From Verticillium longisporum (taxonomy: Eukaryota > Ascomycota > Sordariomycetes > Glomerellales > Plectosphaerellaceae): 64,000 nucleotides of DNA. Location: assembly GCA_019188255.1 (NCBI GenBank), contig JAETXT010000005.1:558001-622000 (forward strand). Direction: 5' to 3'. Made by a program: the position numbers and the translations under genes. The notes under the pieces are model-generated. The model was not told the origin of the DNA. It searched no databases and saw only the letters and a list, made by a program, of their open reading frames with translations. Of this stretch, positions 46,301 to 57,948 are shown piece by piece; positions within the stretch are counted from its first letter, which is position 1, and every line of letters begins with the position of its first letter.

Positions 46301-46827
46301 TCGAAGTACTTGCAGCCGTCGATCATGATCTCGGCGAGGCGGCTCATCTTGGAGGACTCGATGGCGATGTACAGCGGCGTCTTCTTCTCGCGGTCAGCCT
46401 CGAGGAGCAGTCGAGGATACTTCTGCACAATGTGCTTGACGGGCGACTCGAGCGTCTTGACCGGTATGTCGCGCGTATTGAGGAGAACGTGCAGAAATGT
46501 AAGATCGTCGTCCTCAGTTCGGTTCTTCATGGCCTCGCCGTAGGTGTCGAAGAACTGCTTGCGCTGCTCGCGATTGCCGAGCTTGTAGGTCTTCGTTTTG
46601 ATCTTCTCGATCGCCTCGAAGATCTTCGTCTGAATGGGTTTTGAGACTTCCGGGTCTTCCTCCGACGACGCACGACTCTCATCATCGTCATCGGTCTCAT
46701 CGTCGTCGTTCTCCGCCTCATCGTCGAGCTCGCTTTCTACAGCGCTCATGTTATGCTCCTCATCGCCATCTGGTTCGCCAACTGGCAGAAAGGCGCTGCC
46801 CTCAATCGGCGTCTTTGGAGTGTCCAT
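43323..46827 (-). CDS. Ankyrin-subtilisin (S8) fusion protein
   Basis: Exons 46827-45441, 45363-44840, 44799-44054 and 44000-43323, about 1110 residues. Order: acidic disordered N terminus (EAENDDDETDDDDESRASSEED), ankyrin repeats at about 110-250 (DKSKGYTPLHYAVE-like, here QDSKGYTPLHYAVE), a charged linker at about 260-430, an alpha/beta middle region (CFEYFGAPAAI, DWLRKKNVKRIIRVIV), then the peptidase at about 790-1020: Asp in VVVALIDDGVD, His in KGHGTVMANMI, Ser in TGSSIATALAAGLAAL. The usual oxyanion Asn lies in CSSSAGG and is not Asn. There is no signal peptide, so it is intracellular. Such subtilisins occur in fungal incompatibility and cell-death loci. Exon 3 needs one extra base at the G5 run 44345-44349; with it the exon is divisible by three and the intron phases agree. 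Confidence 0.82.
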
Positions 46828-47584
46828 TGCGACAGCCACGATCAGTCTCGTCTCATACCTGGAGTCCAGTCACGACAAGCAGGTAGGTATAGCGTCTGAA
46901 GTCAAGTCCCGGCATGGCAGCACGACAGACGGACCACTCGCCAGCATAGCAACACAAGCCAGCTGGAAAGGCTGGCCAAGGGCGACATGATCGCTCCTCG
47001 GCCCCCAAATCCGCTTCTGTTCTGCTGCAGGCGCCCTCACCACTGAAGATTGGCTGGTGGATGGCAAGGTGTAAGCAGGACATGGATGCCACTGGAAGGC
47101 TGGCGAGTAGGACACAGACCTGTAAGCGCTAAGCTAGGGCCCCCCGAACTGAATGTGGGCAGCTGAGCCATGCAGCTCGACCGTCATGTTGCACCCCCCT
47201 GAGAGAGGGTCTCCAGGATGGACTTTGGTCACCGTCAGCATCAATGTCACCATGAGCCTGGGTATAGGAGGGGATCATGAATTTGATAAGCGTTTGGTAC
47301 GATCCGACATGTCGTTCGAGCGAGCCAGCTTTGCTAAGAAATTAGGTAGTATTGACCGTAGCAGAAACGAGTCACTCAGACCCGCAGGTAGGTATTTTCA
47401 ATGAAGAAAGGCGCCGGGCCGAGCCTAGCCTCGATGTCTTGGCTTAGATGGGTTTCAGGGCTGTGGACGAGGACGAACAAAGACATTCTGCCTGGTTTCA
47501 ACGAAAAATCATCTCGGATGTCATTCAGTCTGAAAAGAGGTCCGAACTGCCTAGCTTTAACCCCTGACATCACTGCCTAGAAGC
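46828..47584. other. Intergenic, promoter side of ankyrin-subtilisin gene
   Basis: No convincing gene on either strand. It separates two tandem minus-strand genes, so it should hold the promoter of the subtilisin gene and the 3' flank of the next one. Confidence 0.6.
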
Positions 47585-48525
47585 TCACTGTGTTGATCCA
47601 ATCTTCTTCACTGCACCGTCTCTCACAGTCAGGAACGTGACGTCTGAAACCTTCTCCAGGTCCAAGGCCCCCAGATCCTCCGTGTCATACACCATGAGCT
47701 TGTTTGTCGGCTTCTTCGCGGGGTCGAAGAGCACAGGGTCATCCTTCGGCATTCCACCAAAGAAGCGCTCCATCGAAGTCTTGAAATCGGCCTTGACTTC
47801 AATCTTGATCGTCGCTTTGAACTTGGCCTCTTCCTCCGTACGTCGCAGCAGGATTCCCGCCCTCACGGCAGCCGGCACACCTGGCTCGCGCGACTCGTTT
47901 TCGATAAGCGACCAGGCCGCGCAGTTGGGCTCGCCGTAGTTGTAGCCGATGAGGTCCACCGACCCAATGACTGTCTTGTTGTACTGCTTGTTTTTCAGGG
48001 CTGCCTCGTCGTTAGCGAGGGTCGTTCAGACATTGCCAGACCAGAGGAAGATGTGTGTACCAATTTCAGCAGCATTCTGCTTTATGTGGTGCCCTCGGCT
48101 CCCCGGGTCACAGACTCAGACTGCGTCGTCGGCGCGACGGAATAGCGTCCGTCGAAGGAAATTGCCTCAACGACGGGCCGCGGGTCGTCCTCTGTCAGGC
48201 CGTCGAAGACCAGCGAGATTTGCGCCTCGGCCACGCGCCGGGCACGCTTCCGCGGGTCAAAGCGGAACAGGAGCACGATGAGGGTCGCGTACTCGTCGCC
48301 GTCGGGGTCGAATTTGCCGTGGACGACATCGACGAGATTACACTTGATATCGATGGCGCCCTTGCGGTTGGTCACGTTTGTACGCTGAAATGGCGCGCTG
48401 GGGTCGTTCTTCGTATGGAAGCCACTTTGTTCGTCGCCGCCTTCAAACAGGTCAATGTCAAAGGTCTCAGTGGTCTCATCGAGTCCAAGCTCGCTGGCGT
48501 CCCTTGTGATAGCCTCGTCTGCCAT
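47585..48525 (-). CDS. Uncharacterised protein next to NLR-like gene, frame broken
   Basis: Starts MADEAITRDASELGLDETTE at 48525. The N-terminal part reads ETFDIDLFEGGDEQSGFHTK, GAIDIKCNLVDVVHGKFDPD, ATLIVLLFRFDPRKRARR and AISFDGRYSVAPTTQSESVT; the C-terminal part, in another frame from about 48090, has GYNYGEPNCAAW, GVPAAVRAGILLRRTEEEA and VLFDPAKKPTNKLMVYDTED. Both halves look like one soluble beta-rich protein of about 310 residues seen in several Pezizomycotina; I know no function for it. They are joined only if one base is added near 48085-48092 and a TGA at 48026-48028 is read through, so this copy may be a pseudogene. It shares a 500-base divergent promoter with the NLR-like gene. A role as partner, substrate or regulator of its neighbours is inference from position. 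Confidence 0.6.
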
Positions 48526-49025
48526 GTTGAGCTGGTCTTGGTACAATGATAGGAATAAAGTAACGATGGTAGGGCAAGTCCTCGTGTCGTGTTAATATCC
48601 TAGAGCACCTCATAAAGACTTGAATCGTCCCATCTCTTAATATTAAAGCGTGCTCCATCTCACAGCGGTAATGCGCCGTTTTTGGTCCCACGACCTTGTC
48701 GGTGATGCAGAACACACCCACACCCTAGCTTCAACTCCGACAGGGGGTGTAATCCTTCAGCCCCCACGAGGGATCTTCGTCAGCCCTCATCTGCTGGCTC
48801 GCGGGGCTAATTATCAGCTGCATTTCCTGCAGTGTACCCGGCCTGCACATCTGGCTGACTGGCTTCGGCCTGGACTCGCAATGGCCAGACTGCTTACCCA
48901 GTTCAGCCCGTGATCACCTGCAAAGCCATCTAGCCTTACTTGCGACTCATTTCGCTGCTTCAGATGGGACAGCTGCATGCCACATTGTAGGCCAACAAGC
49001 CTGAGCAGAACCACACACAGAAACG
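48526..49025. promoter_or_regulatory. Divergent promoter region
   Basis: 500 bases between two outward-facing start codons. No TATA box or named factor site can be assigned with confidence. The arrangement would allow shared control of the 47585-48525 gene and the NLR-like gene. Confidence 0.45.
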
Positions 49026-52000
49026 ATGGCGCGGGCGACGTCACCAAAAAGCTCGCGATCCAGCAGTCACGAGAGCGGCGGCACTGAGCGGCGCAGAGGC
49101 AAGATGTCCCAGGTCATTGAGTCGGAGGACGAAGGCTCGTCGGCAAACGACGATGAAGACGAAGACGAAGACGATGAACCCAACGGTGGTGCCGCCTCTC
49201 AGAGAAGCAACTCGGAAGATGAGCTTGATAGTCATGCCGACGATAGGTCGGATGCGGGGTCAACTCGAAGCCGCGATGCCATGGACGACAGCAAATCTGG
49301 CGAGAAAGCCAAAGACAAAAGCGCCGACGAGACCGGCGATGGGAAAGCTGGGACCACTACACCGCCGCCGCCGGAGAGCGTGAGAACGCAATCACCGGCA
49401 GACCAGATTGCACCTATAGAATATGTGCCGTATGATGAGCCTGATTTTGGCCTCGTGGACGGGGATCGCGGCGTTCGAAAAGACGGCATAGACTTTGAGT
49501 TCGTCGCTTTTTCTACCTCGTGTTCGTATGGGCTGAGCTAACGTCGTCGCAGCGTTGTTCTCGTGCATGGCCTCCATGGAAGCAAGGAAACCACATGGTG
49601 TGATGAAGGGGAGTCGTGGAGCAAGACTTTGATCAAAGAAGACCTGTTTGGTTACTGGACAATCCGGGAACTATACTACTGGTACGAAACCAACTGGGAG
49701 TCAACTCACATTTACTTCCCTGACGGCATCAACGAGGAAGCACAGAAACTGGTGGATGAATTGGTGGAGGTGAGAAAAGGCCTGGACACAGAGGTAAGTG
49801 AGCACCCGGTGAAGCAACCCTTGCGAGATTATGCCTTACAGAAACGTTCTTCTAGACCCCCCGTCCACTCGTCTTCGTAGGCCATGATATTGGCGGCCTC
49901 ATCGTCAAGAAAGCTCTTGTCATCGCAGCCTCAAATGCCGCCAAATATGGCAACATTCCCTGGGAGACATCAACCCTGATCTTCTTATCAGTCCCCAACC
50001 GCATCAGAGAGCTGGAGCGACTAGAGGATGAGCTGATCGACCTAATCAGCACGGACACAACGATCCCGGGCCTGGTGCGCAAGGCGTCGCAATTGGCACG
50101 CGATATCAGGACGGTCAACGCCGAGTTTCTCGACACCAACATGCTGCTCCGCGCGAGCATCTTCAGCGTGTACTGTCGTTACAACCGCGACTTCGCGACT
50201 GAGAATGAAACAGTAAGCGCCTGTGCCATTTCAGACTGCGCAATATCCTCTGACCGTGCTCGCAGACTGGCTCGCCCTTCCCGTTCAACAGATTCACGGC
50301 CGTCTTCGAGACGCCGTTTGAGTTTTGCTGCCACACCTACAGATCGCACAAGAATATCACTCGCAAGCCAGCAAAAGGAGACTCGGACTGGCCCTTGGAA
50401 ATCAAGAGGGTGATCAATGAACTCCCCTTTTGTAAGTTGTGTCCCCACCCAATCTCTCCTTGCCGCAGACTATTGCCGGCATACTTACCAATCGCCAGAT
50501 ACAAACATCAATGATAGCATAGCAAGAGCCAGTAAGAGGCTCCTCTCATCGACTCCTCCGATTTATCCGTACTCAGGGAGGGATTATCACGAGGACTTGT
50601 ATTCGTGGTTCATCGACCATGAATTATGCAACGAGTGGTTGGCAAGCAATCGAGGTCTCAGCATAATGCACGTGCATCACCAAGTCGAAGAGGCAGACAA
50701 TAGCGCCTCGCAGGCCATCGGCGCTTCACGAGCCGTCGGCATGTCACAGGCCATCTTCACCTGCATATACACGTACCTCAAGGATCATCCATCCAAAGGA
50801 GAGAACTGGGTATGCTACTTCCGCTTCGATAAGACCGATGCGCGTTACAGGGACATCAAGGCCATGCTCATAACATTTCTCACCATGATCATTTCCCGCT
50901 TCAGCTTTGACGTCGGCAGTGCCGTGGAGGGGATGGAAGACTTTGACAGGAACGTCAATGTTAGCGACCTGGTCGACATCTTCCAGGGCTTTATGGGGCT
51001 GCGAGACAACTATTACACGGAGAAGATCACGTTTTGCGTCGGCTGTTTCGACCAGTGCGAGGAGGAGTCACGTAGCTGGTTTTTGAGGGAGTTGATCAGA
51101 CTGGGAAGCCTCAAGGAAAGCCGTGACAAGTGGCTCTTCGACAGTAGCGATCCGGACTTTCTCAAGGCGGAGGAGGTGCCGTCTGGCGGTATTTGGAGGA
51201 TCAACGCCGCAGACGCGGCAACGTGGCGTCCGCGCAGTCCGAGTTCCAACTCGCAGGCGAGTGTCAGCGTGCGAGGGGTCAGCCCAGTACCAGAGCCAGG
51301 CGTGGCAGTTGCGGGATCTGTCGTCGGCGACGGGAATACGCAGAAGAGCGGTGATACGGTTGTCGATGGCCCAGATATCCATCCTGACACAGAGCCAAAG
51401 AAGGATGATGCCGAAGCTCCAGCTGCCGACCAGGTATCAAGAACGGATGGCGATACTCAGAACACCTCAGAACCTCCAGCAGCGGATGATGACCCTGTAG
51501 CGGGCGAGGGAACCCTCCCTTCAGAGGCTGACGATGCCGTGCCGGTCCCAGCCATGAACTCCCGGATTCTAAGGGTGCTGGATGACAGGCCAGTGCTCCT
51601 CCACATCAAAGAGAAACTCAAGGCTCTGGTCTGCCAACACAAGGGCGAGACCACCAAGCCCGCCTGCGCTGTTCTCGACTGGCTCTTCCGCAAGAGCCAG
51701 CACGCCACAACGGCCACGGTTGAGGCGCTCGTCGCCAGGCCAAAGTCGCTTGACCCTGATGAAGTTTTCCGGAGCATGCTTGACTTTGTCGACCAGGAGA
51801 CCCAATCCCAGGCGCATAGGCTCGTCACTCTTCTTCGACACACACTGCGACCACTGTCGAGCCACGAAGCCGCCGTTGCTCTGACCGCCATGGCGCATCC
51901 TCGAGCGATACTCACGGGCGCTGATGTTGCAGGCATAATCGACCCTCTGCTTCACAACTTTCCAGGCGTTTTTGAGCTGAGAGGCCAAGAGATCTTCGTC

Positions 52001-55000
52001 TGGTCCCTCTTTGAACCATTGTCGGAAGAAATGGACTCGAAAGCCCATGGTGCGATGGCAGAGTTGTGTTTACAGTACCTGCTCCAGCCGGACGTCCATC
52101 CTCTGATCGAAGAACACTCTGACAATGTCGCCAAAGTCTCCTGGGTTGCTTTTGAGCCTCGTCGCGACTTTGTTTCCTATGCAGCCCGGTACTGGTTGGA
52201 CCACTACCGTCTTGCCGGCTCGGACGCCCCCAAAGAGTACGCATACTCCTTCTTCGGCGACGAGAAGCCATCAAGGTCCTGGCGAGAGGCTGCCATCAGT
52301 CGTATGATGTTCGGATTTCCGCTTCGCCACTACTTTTCCCCCATTCCCCAGATTGCGTCGACAGGTCTTGACGACCTTCTTGATCGACGCCTCAAGGAGG
52401 ACAAGGACTCGGCCACCTTTTCAGCGGACTGCGACCTCGCGTTGAGCGAAGCAGCGTCCAGCAACCACAGTTCTGTCGTTGCTCTGCTCATCGAGAGAAG
52501 GGATCCGAGCCCAGGGGCACTCAAAGACGCCTTTCGATTTGCAGCCGGCGACGGATGCGACGCCGTCGTCGATGTTCTCATCGAATACGCATCCCGTGAC
52601 GGTAACGCCGCCAAAGTGGAGTGGCCCGACAACTTGCTGTCCCAGCTCAGTGACCTGGGCAGACACGATTACTTGCGACGGCTCCTTACGTTGGGCCTGA
52701 GTCCGGATCCCAAGGACTCCCACACCATGGAGCCGTACTTTCCGTCGCCACTTTCCGTAGCTCTATCCGGCCCTCACCTTGAGGCAACCAAAGTGCTTGT
52801 TGATGCCAAAGCTGACATTCTGGCGGTGGGAAAGAAAGGCGCCCGGCCCCTAACGGTAGCCTGTTTAGTCGGCGACCCTGAGATTGTCAGGCTTCTCATT
52901 GAGAAGGGCGCCGAAATCGAGGCGCAAGATGAGAACGGCGCGACAGCTCTGCAAGGCGCCACAGACTGGGGCCGGCTCAAGGCGGTCGAAGTCATGCTAG
53001 AACACGGGGCTGATCACTCCTATGGGCAGATCGACAACAAAGAGGCCAATTCGACAACTTGGAAACCCATCGTACAGGCCTCCCAGAATAATTACGCCAA
53101 GATTGTGGCCCTGCTTCTGTCCAAAGGGGCCGATGCCAACGCCAACGGACCCAATGGCTGTGCGTTGTACCTCGCAGCCAAAGGAGGACACGTCGACGTT
53201 TGTAAGATGCTGCTTGAGAACGGGGCCGTAGCAAACGTGTCAGCGACAGAATTTGCCTCGCCTCTCTCTGTTGCCGTTGAAACCGGCAAATTGGAACTTG
53301 TTCAGCTGCTGTTAGATCACGGGGCCGAGGTTGAAGCCGTCTTCAAAGGCACCGGGGATGATGACAACAAAGACACGCCTTTGACCATCGCCGCAAGGCA
53401 AGGTTTGACAGATATTGTGGAGCTTTTGTTGGAACGCGGGGCTAATCCAAATCACTACGAGGGCGATCTCGACCCCCCGTTGTACTTAGCAAGCTGGCGT
53501 GGCCATGTCTTGATCGTCAATATGTTACTCGAGAAGGGTGCGGACCCAAACGCACAGCTGGACGGCCAGGATTGGACCGCCGTTCATGCCGCATATGACA
53601 ACCCAGAAGCCATGCGGCTGCTGCTTGCAAAAGGGGGTGATCCAGATCGCGTGGCAGACTCGAGTACGGCCTTGCTCCTAGCAGTCAGATGGGATAACTT
53701 GGGAACTCTGAAAGCGGTACTCGAGCGGTCACCGCGACCGAATCTTGAGGCTGAGGATGACGAACATATGACGGCTCTATGCCGCGCGTGTCAGTCGTCA
53801 TCAGATGATGCGCCAGAAATGATTCGAGCTCTCTTGGACGAAGGGGCGGACCCAAACCATGGCGCCGGTACGGACAACCTGCCTCTACACCACTGTCTGA
53901 GGCAAGAGGCATGCTTGCAGGCATTGCTGGAATCTCGACCCCAACTGGACGCCAAAGACAGCCAGGGTGATTCGGCATTGCATCTTATCCCATTATATGC
54001 AACAGCGAACGTTCTTCGAAAATTAGTCATGGGAGGGGCAGACATCGAAGCTGTCAATAATGGTGGGTTGACCCCTCTCGCGAAGGCCGTGAAAAGGCCC
54101 GTCACAGACGAGTCGCTCTTGTACTTGATCAAGAAAGGGGCCCAGCCAAACTTAACAGCTCCAGGCTTCGAGGGGATTCTCCACGAGGCTGTCCGAAACT
54201 GCGACCTTCCAGTGCTCAAAGCGCTCGTGAAAGCTGGCGCAGATATCAACGCGCTCAGCGGTGAAACAGGTTCATCCATACTGTATCTGATGGCACGCTA
54301 CTTGAGTAGCAGCATGACAGGGACCCAGGAGACGCTGGAGTATTTCGTGGAAGAGCTCGGGTTGCCGGTCAACATCTATGGTGGACCACTCGGGTGGCCA
54401 TTGACGGCGGCAGCTCATAGGCCGGGCGTGGCCTTCGAGTACTTGCTGGAGCATGGGGCCAACACTGAAGTTGAGGATAGCATTGGTCGACGGCCGACAC
54501 ATGTGGCTGCAATAGGGCTAGATTTTGGGCCGGCATTGCGATCACTCATATCACGCGGTGCCTCGGTTTTGGCGTCCGACAAGATGGGTTTGTTACCAAT
54601 ACACTACGCTGCTCACAGCGGGCACCCCGAGCAGCTTGAAGTCTTGCTCGATCAACCGGGCGTTTTGGTCAACGCAACCGACGCAGACGGATGGACCCCG
54701 CTCATGTGGGCTTGTACCAACAGACGGTTCCCAGTCGAAAGGATCAACCTCTTGATCGCCAAGGGCGCAGATATATGGGCACGAGGAGACGGCTGGGACC
54801 ATCAGTGGTCCCCGCTGCGACTAGCGAGGTTCAACGGCCTAGACGCAGAGGTTCAAGCTCTGCTGCAGCCAGACAGCGCAGCCAAAGGTAGTGAAGGTGT
54901 CGAGCCTGAACGAGTATGGGACGAAGAGTTTCACCAGATTGAGGAGGGCAATTGGTTACATGGCGAATGCTTTGCTTGCATGTCGGTGAGTCGTGCCTCG

Positions 55001-55432
55001 ACATGGGATCAACCCTGACGGCCTTGGAGTCGCGAGCTGACGTGCGTTTAATTTTAGGACATGAGCGGAAAACGCTGGCGCTGCATATCGTGTCCCGCGG
55101 AATCTTTTGTTGAAATCTGCTTCAAATGTTATCGATACAAAGAGATGATCCACGGACAGCATGAATTCAAAGAAGAGGGGTTCGAGTTTGAGCATGAGAG
55201 GTTGAAAAGCCTGGAAGCAGCTGGGGCGAACACCCCTTTTGGGGACCATGGCGATAATGCATCCGGATCGTTTTCAGATGACGGGGAGATCGAGCTCAGG
55301 ATAACGAAGAGAGATCGCCGCGCAAGTCGCAGCAGCAAAAGCGACAGTAGGAGCGACAGCAGTATCGGTATCGATGACGAGGATAGTGACGAAGGCCTCA
55401 ATGAGGACGAGAGTAGTGGGGACGAGAAGTAG
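49026..55432 (+). CDS. NLR-like: alpha/beta hydrolase, degenerate NACHT, ankyrins, ZZ finger
   Basis: Exons 49026-49498, 49553-49793, 49856-50212, 50266-50431, 50499-54985 and 55058-55432, all phases agreeing, about 2032 residues. Residues 1-155: acidic disordered. About 158-410: alpha/beta hydrolase (VVLVHGLHGSKETTW; elbow VFVGHDIGGLIVKKAL with Asp where the Ser nucleophile is expected). About 413-600: STAND/NACHT-like (WFIDHELCNEWLASNRGLSI, Walker-B-like CVGCFDQCEEESR), but no GxxxxGK[S/T] P-loop is present. About 840-990: winged-helix-like LLRHTLRPLSSHEAAVALTA ... AELCLQYLL. About 1055-1885: roughly twenty ankyrin repeats. About 1900-1960: ZZ zinc finger (CFAC, RWRCISC, ICFKCY, HGQH). Acidic Ser-rich tail. 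The first donor is a weak GTTCGT. Fungal NLRs of this type act in heterokaryon incompatibility and perhaps immunity; this one may be a pseudo-enzyme sensor. Confidence 0.85.
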
Positions 55433-55929
55433 AACGCCAACTCATGTTGTATGCAAGGTAGAAAGAACGCTGTGGTAGGGTTTGAGATGAAGCTGATCAA
55501 GAGGCATCAGAGTAAACTGCATCGCCCATGTGCATCAGGTGTACTTTCGACAGATACACCGACTCTATAATTGAATAAACGAGTCGGTCAGCAGGTCGGA
55601 TGGCGATTCACCCCGCACTGTGCCTGACGCTGTACCCTTGAGGGGCAGCAGGTACCACCCGTCTATCTTATCACATGGACCTTCCCCTCTACCCCAACTC
55701 CATCCCGTGACGCTCGTCATCCAGGCCCAGGGCCGTCAACAACGCGCAGACTACGCAACAACACCCTGCCTCGATCAGCTTCTCGCAACAGCAAACCACC
55801 CTCCCTTCCGAGTTTCGTTGTCTTTCAACATCCGAATGCGCTCTTCACCGATTTAGCCCTACCTTCCCACACCTGGCTGAGGACCTCTGGTAGGCCTCCT
55901 TGACCTCAACTCCCCGCTATCGACCAGCC
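55433..55929. other. Intergenic
   Basis: 3' flank of the NLR-like gene and a CT-rich leader of the next gene. No gene seen. Confidence 0.65.
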
Positions 55930-57565
55930 ATGTCTCTCTTCGCCGCACAGCTTCACCCAGGCCGGGCCTTGGGATTCCTCAGTATGCTATTCCACGACTT
56001 GTACCAACCATGTGCTTGGCTCTTCGTCATTCCACTGCTAATCAGCACGTCCTGTCAGTTCTCGGCGCCTCGCTCCATGATGTCCTGACCAGACTCAAGG
56101 CCGAACCCCAACGCTTCCCGCAGCTCGACCTCGCTTACTCTCGTGAACGTCCAATAGAAGACCCTGTATCTCTCACCCTCCCTGCCAACGGCCTGCGCTT
56201 GCGCTTTGACGGACCAGAGCAACGTCTACGACTGATTGAGATCATCGACTTCACGAAGAACCACATCATATTTAAAGATCGTGATCTTGTCAAACCTGCG
56301 AACGCGCAAGGTTCGCCCTCGTCGCCCACGCCCGGAGAATCTAGTGCCGGACCCACGTTTCGACATATATACCACCGGCTTCTGGGCCCGACCTATGGCG
56401 GCGAGTACATTCCTCCGACGGCTGACTCGCCGGACGACGTGGGAAACTACGTGCTGTCGTACCCAGGAGTAGCCTTCACCTTCCGCCTCGCGCAGTCCGC
56501 CTACTCGCCCAACAAGGACGTAGTTTCTCTCCTCTCGTCCTCCGCCGCCCAGATAGCGACCTCTATGGCTGTCTTTGCCGGCGACTCGTGGTCACAGGCG
56601 CGAGAGAATATTTGGAACGAGATCCTCCCCAGCATCAAGACGGTACCTGTTCTTCCAAGGGGGAAGGACGTAGTACCCGATGAGATATCACTCGTCAAGA
56701 TACATGGAGGCGGCAAGATTCAGCTGTTTCGGAAGTGGACGGGCGCATCCTTCTGGGTCAGGCTCGGCGAGACGACGCCTCAGGAGCTCGTGGCCGAGCT
56801 GGGACCCCCGAATGCGACATACCGCAAGAACGACCAGAGAATGACCATTCACAAGATCCGCACCGCGAGTCACAGCCGCACGCGCGCCAACGGGACGGAT
56901 ACTACGCGCCCTGACGAGCTGACTGACACGGATCAGTCGTCAGCGCACACGGGCTCCGATGACTCCAACGACGAAGTTGTTGAGGACGATGCCGTGGGCC
57001 GCGTAGGTGGCGAGTGTTTCTACAACTATTTCTACCTCGGGTTTGATGTCCTCGTTTCGACACCTAATCCGCCATCACAACCTCCCCAACCACTGCCACG
57101 ACGACACTGCCGCCGAGCAGCACGGCAATCTCCGAGTCCCCAGACCGGCTCGTAGCGACAAAGTTGGTGCTTCACGGAAACGTTCCGGGTTCCTACGAGT
57201 TTAATCGTCATCGGAGGTGTCGGTGGGAGATTAGCTATCTTGGGGATGATGCTGCCGGTACAACGACAGCCAACTCGGAGGCCAGGTTCACGGATATCGA
57301 AGAGGGGCTGCACGAAGCGTGGAAGGGCCTACTACCAAGCGGAGATGGCAGGCAGAGGCAACGGGGGATGGTTTTGAACCGTGGATGGGGCGATAGCCCC
57401 GGAAGCAGCGTCGAGTTCCTCGGCGGGTGGGAAGACAGCGGCGGCCATGGTGGCGTGCAGAAGCTGGACGGCGGTGATGATTCGACCACAACGCTTTATG
57501 GTTTCCCGGGGCTCGTGTTTGAAGTTCTCAAGAACGGGTTGGTTAACACATTGACGGTATTCTAG
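55930..57565 (+). CDS. UPF0183/PHAF1-family protein
   Basis: Exon 1 55930-55981, intron 55982-56058 (gtatgc...gtcag, with a ctaat branch), exon 2 56059-57565. The start MSLFAAQLHPGRALGFL is followed by LGASLHDVLTRLKAEP, LRLRFDGPEQRLRLIEIIDF, GPTFRHIYHRLLGPTYGGEY, YVLSYPGVAFTFRL, PRGKDVVPDEISLVKIHGGG and GETTPQELVAELGPP. The C-terminal part, one frame over, has LHGNVPGSYEFNRHRRCRWE, NRGWGDSPGSSVEFLGGWED and STTTLYGFPGLVFEVLKNG. This is the eukaryotic UPF0183 family, whose human member PHAF1 (C16orf70) is linked to phagophore assembly in autophagy; the fungal role is not known. About 510 residues. One base is missing in the Pro/Thr-rich stretch at about 57072-57091. The family is normally intact, so an assembly indel is the likeliest cause. 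Confidence 0.85.
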
Positions 57566-57948
57566 GCATAGTTCTTTTTGTTTCTACGCAAGGTTGCGAA
57601 AGGCGTTGGACAAGGCAGGCGTATGATCATGGTCGTCGGGGTGAGACAGATGGGTCAGGCGCTGTAGAGTTCTCTTGTTGATATTAATGCTGCAATTATT
57701 TACGATTGATCCTTTACAAGCGAACTCGGTTCGCCATCTCGTCAGAAGTGATATGGCACATAGAGCAGCCTATCCGACTACTGAAGACATGCATCAGCCG
57801 CATGCACTGTGTACAGGCTGTTCTGGTATTTAGCCACACTGTATCAAGGTCCATCACTAGTGGGCATGTTCAACGAGCATCATCAACATCTTCGCTACTC
57901 AACCATGCGCCCCACGGCGCCAGTCACGCTGACTGCCGATACTTCGCC
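57566..57948. other. Intergenic
   Basis: Between two tandem plus-strand genes. The frame of the F-box-like gene is open upstream to 57706, but the sequence there does not resemble the family. Confidence 0.6.

Noticed and set aside
46006..46644. 212-codon plus-strand frame across the ankyrin exon
   Set aside because: Antisense to clear ankyrin repeats; Leu/Val-rich reading is the usual shadow of that code.
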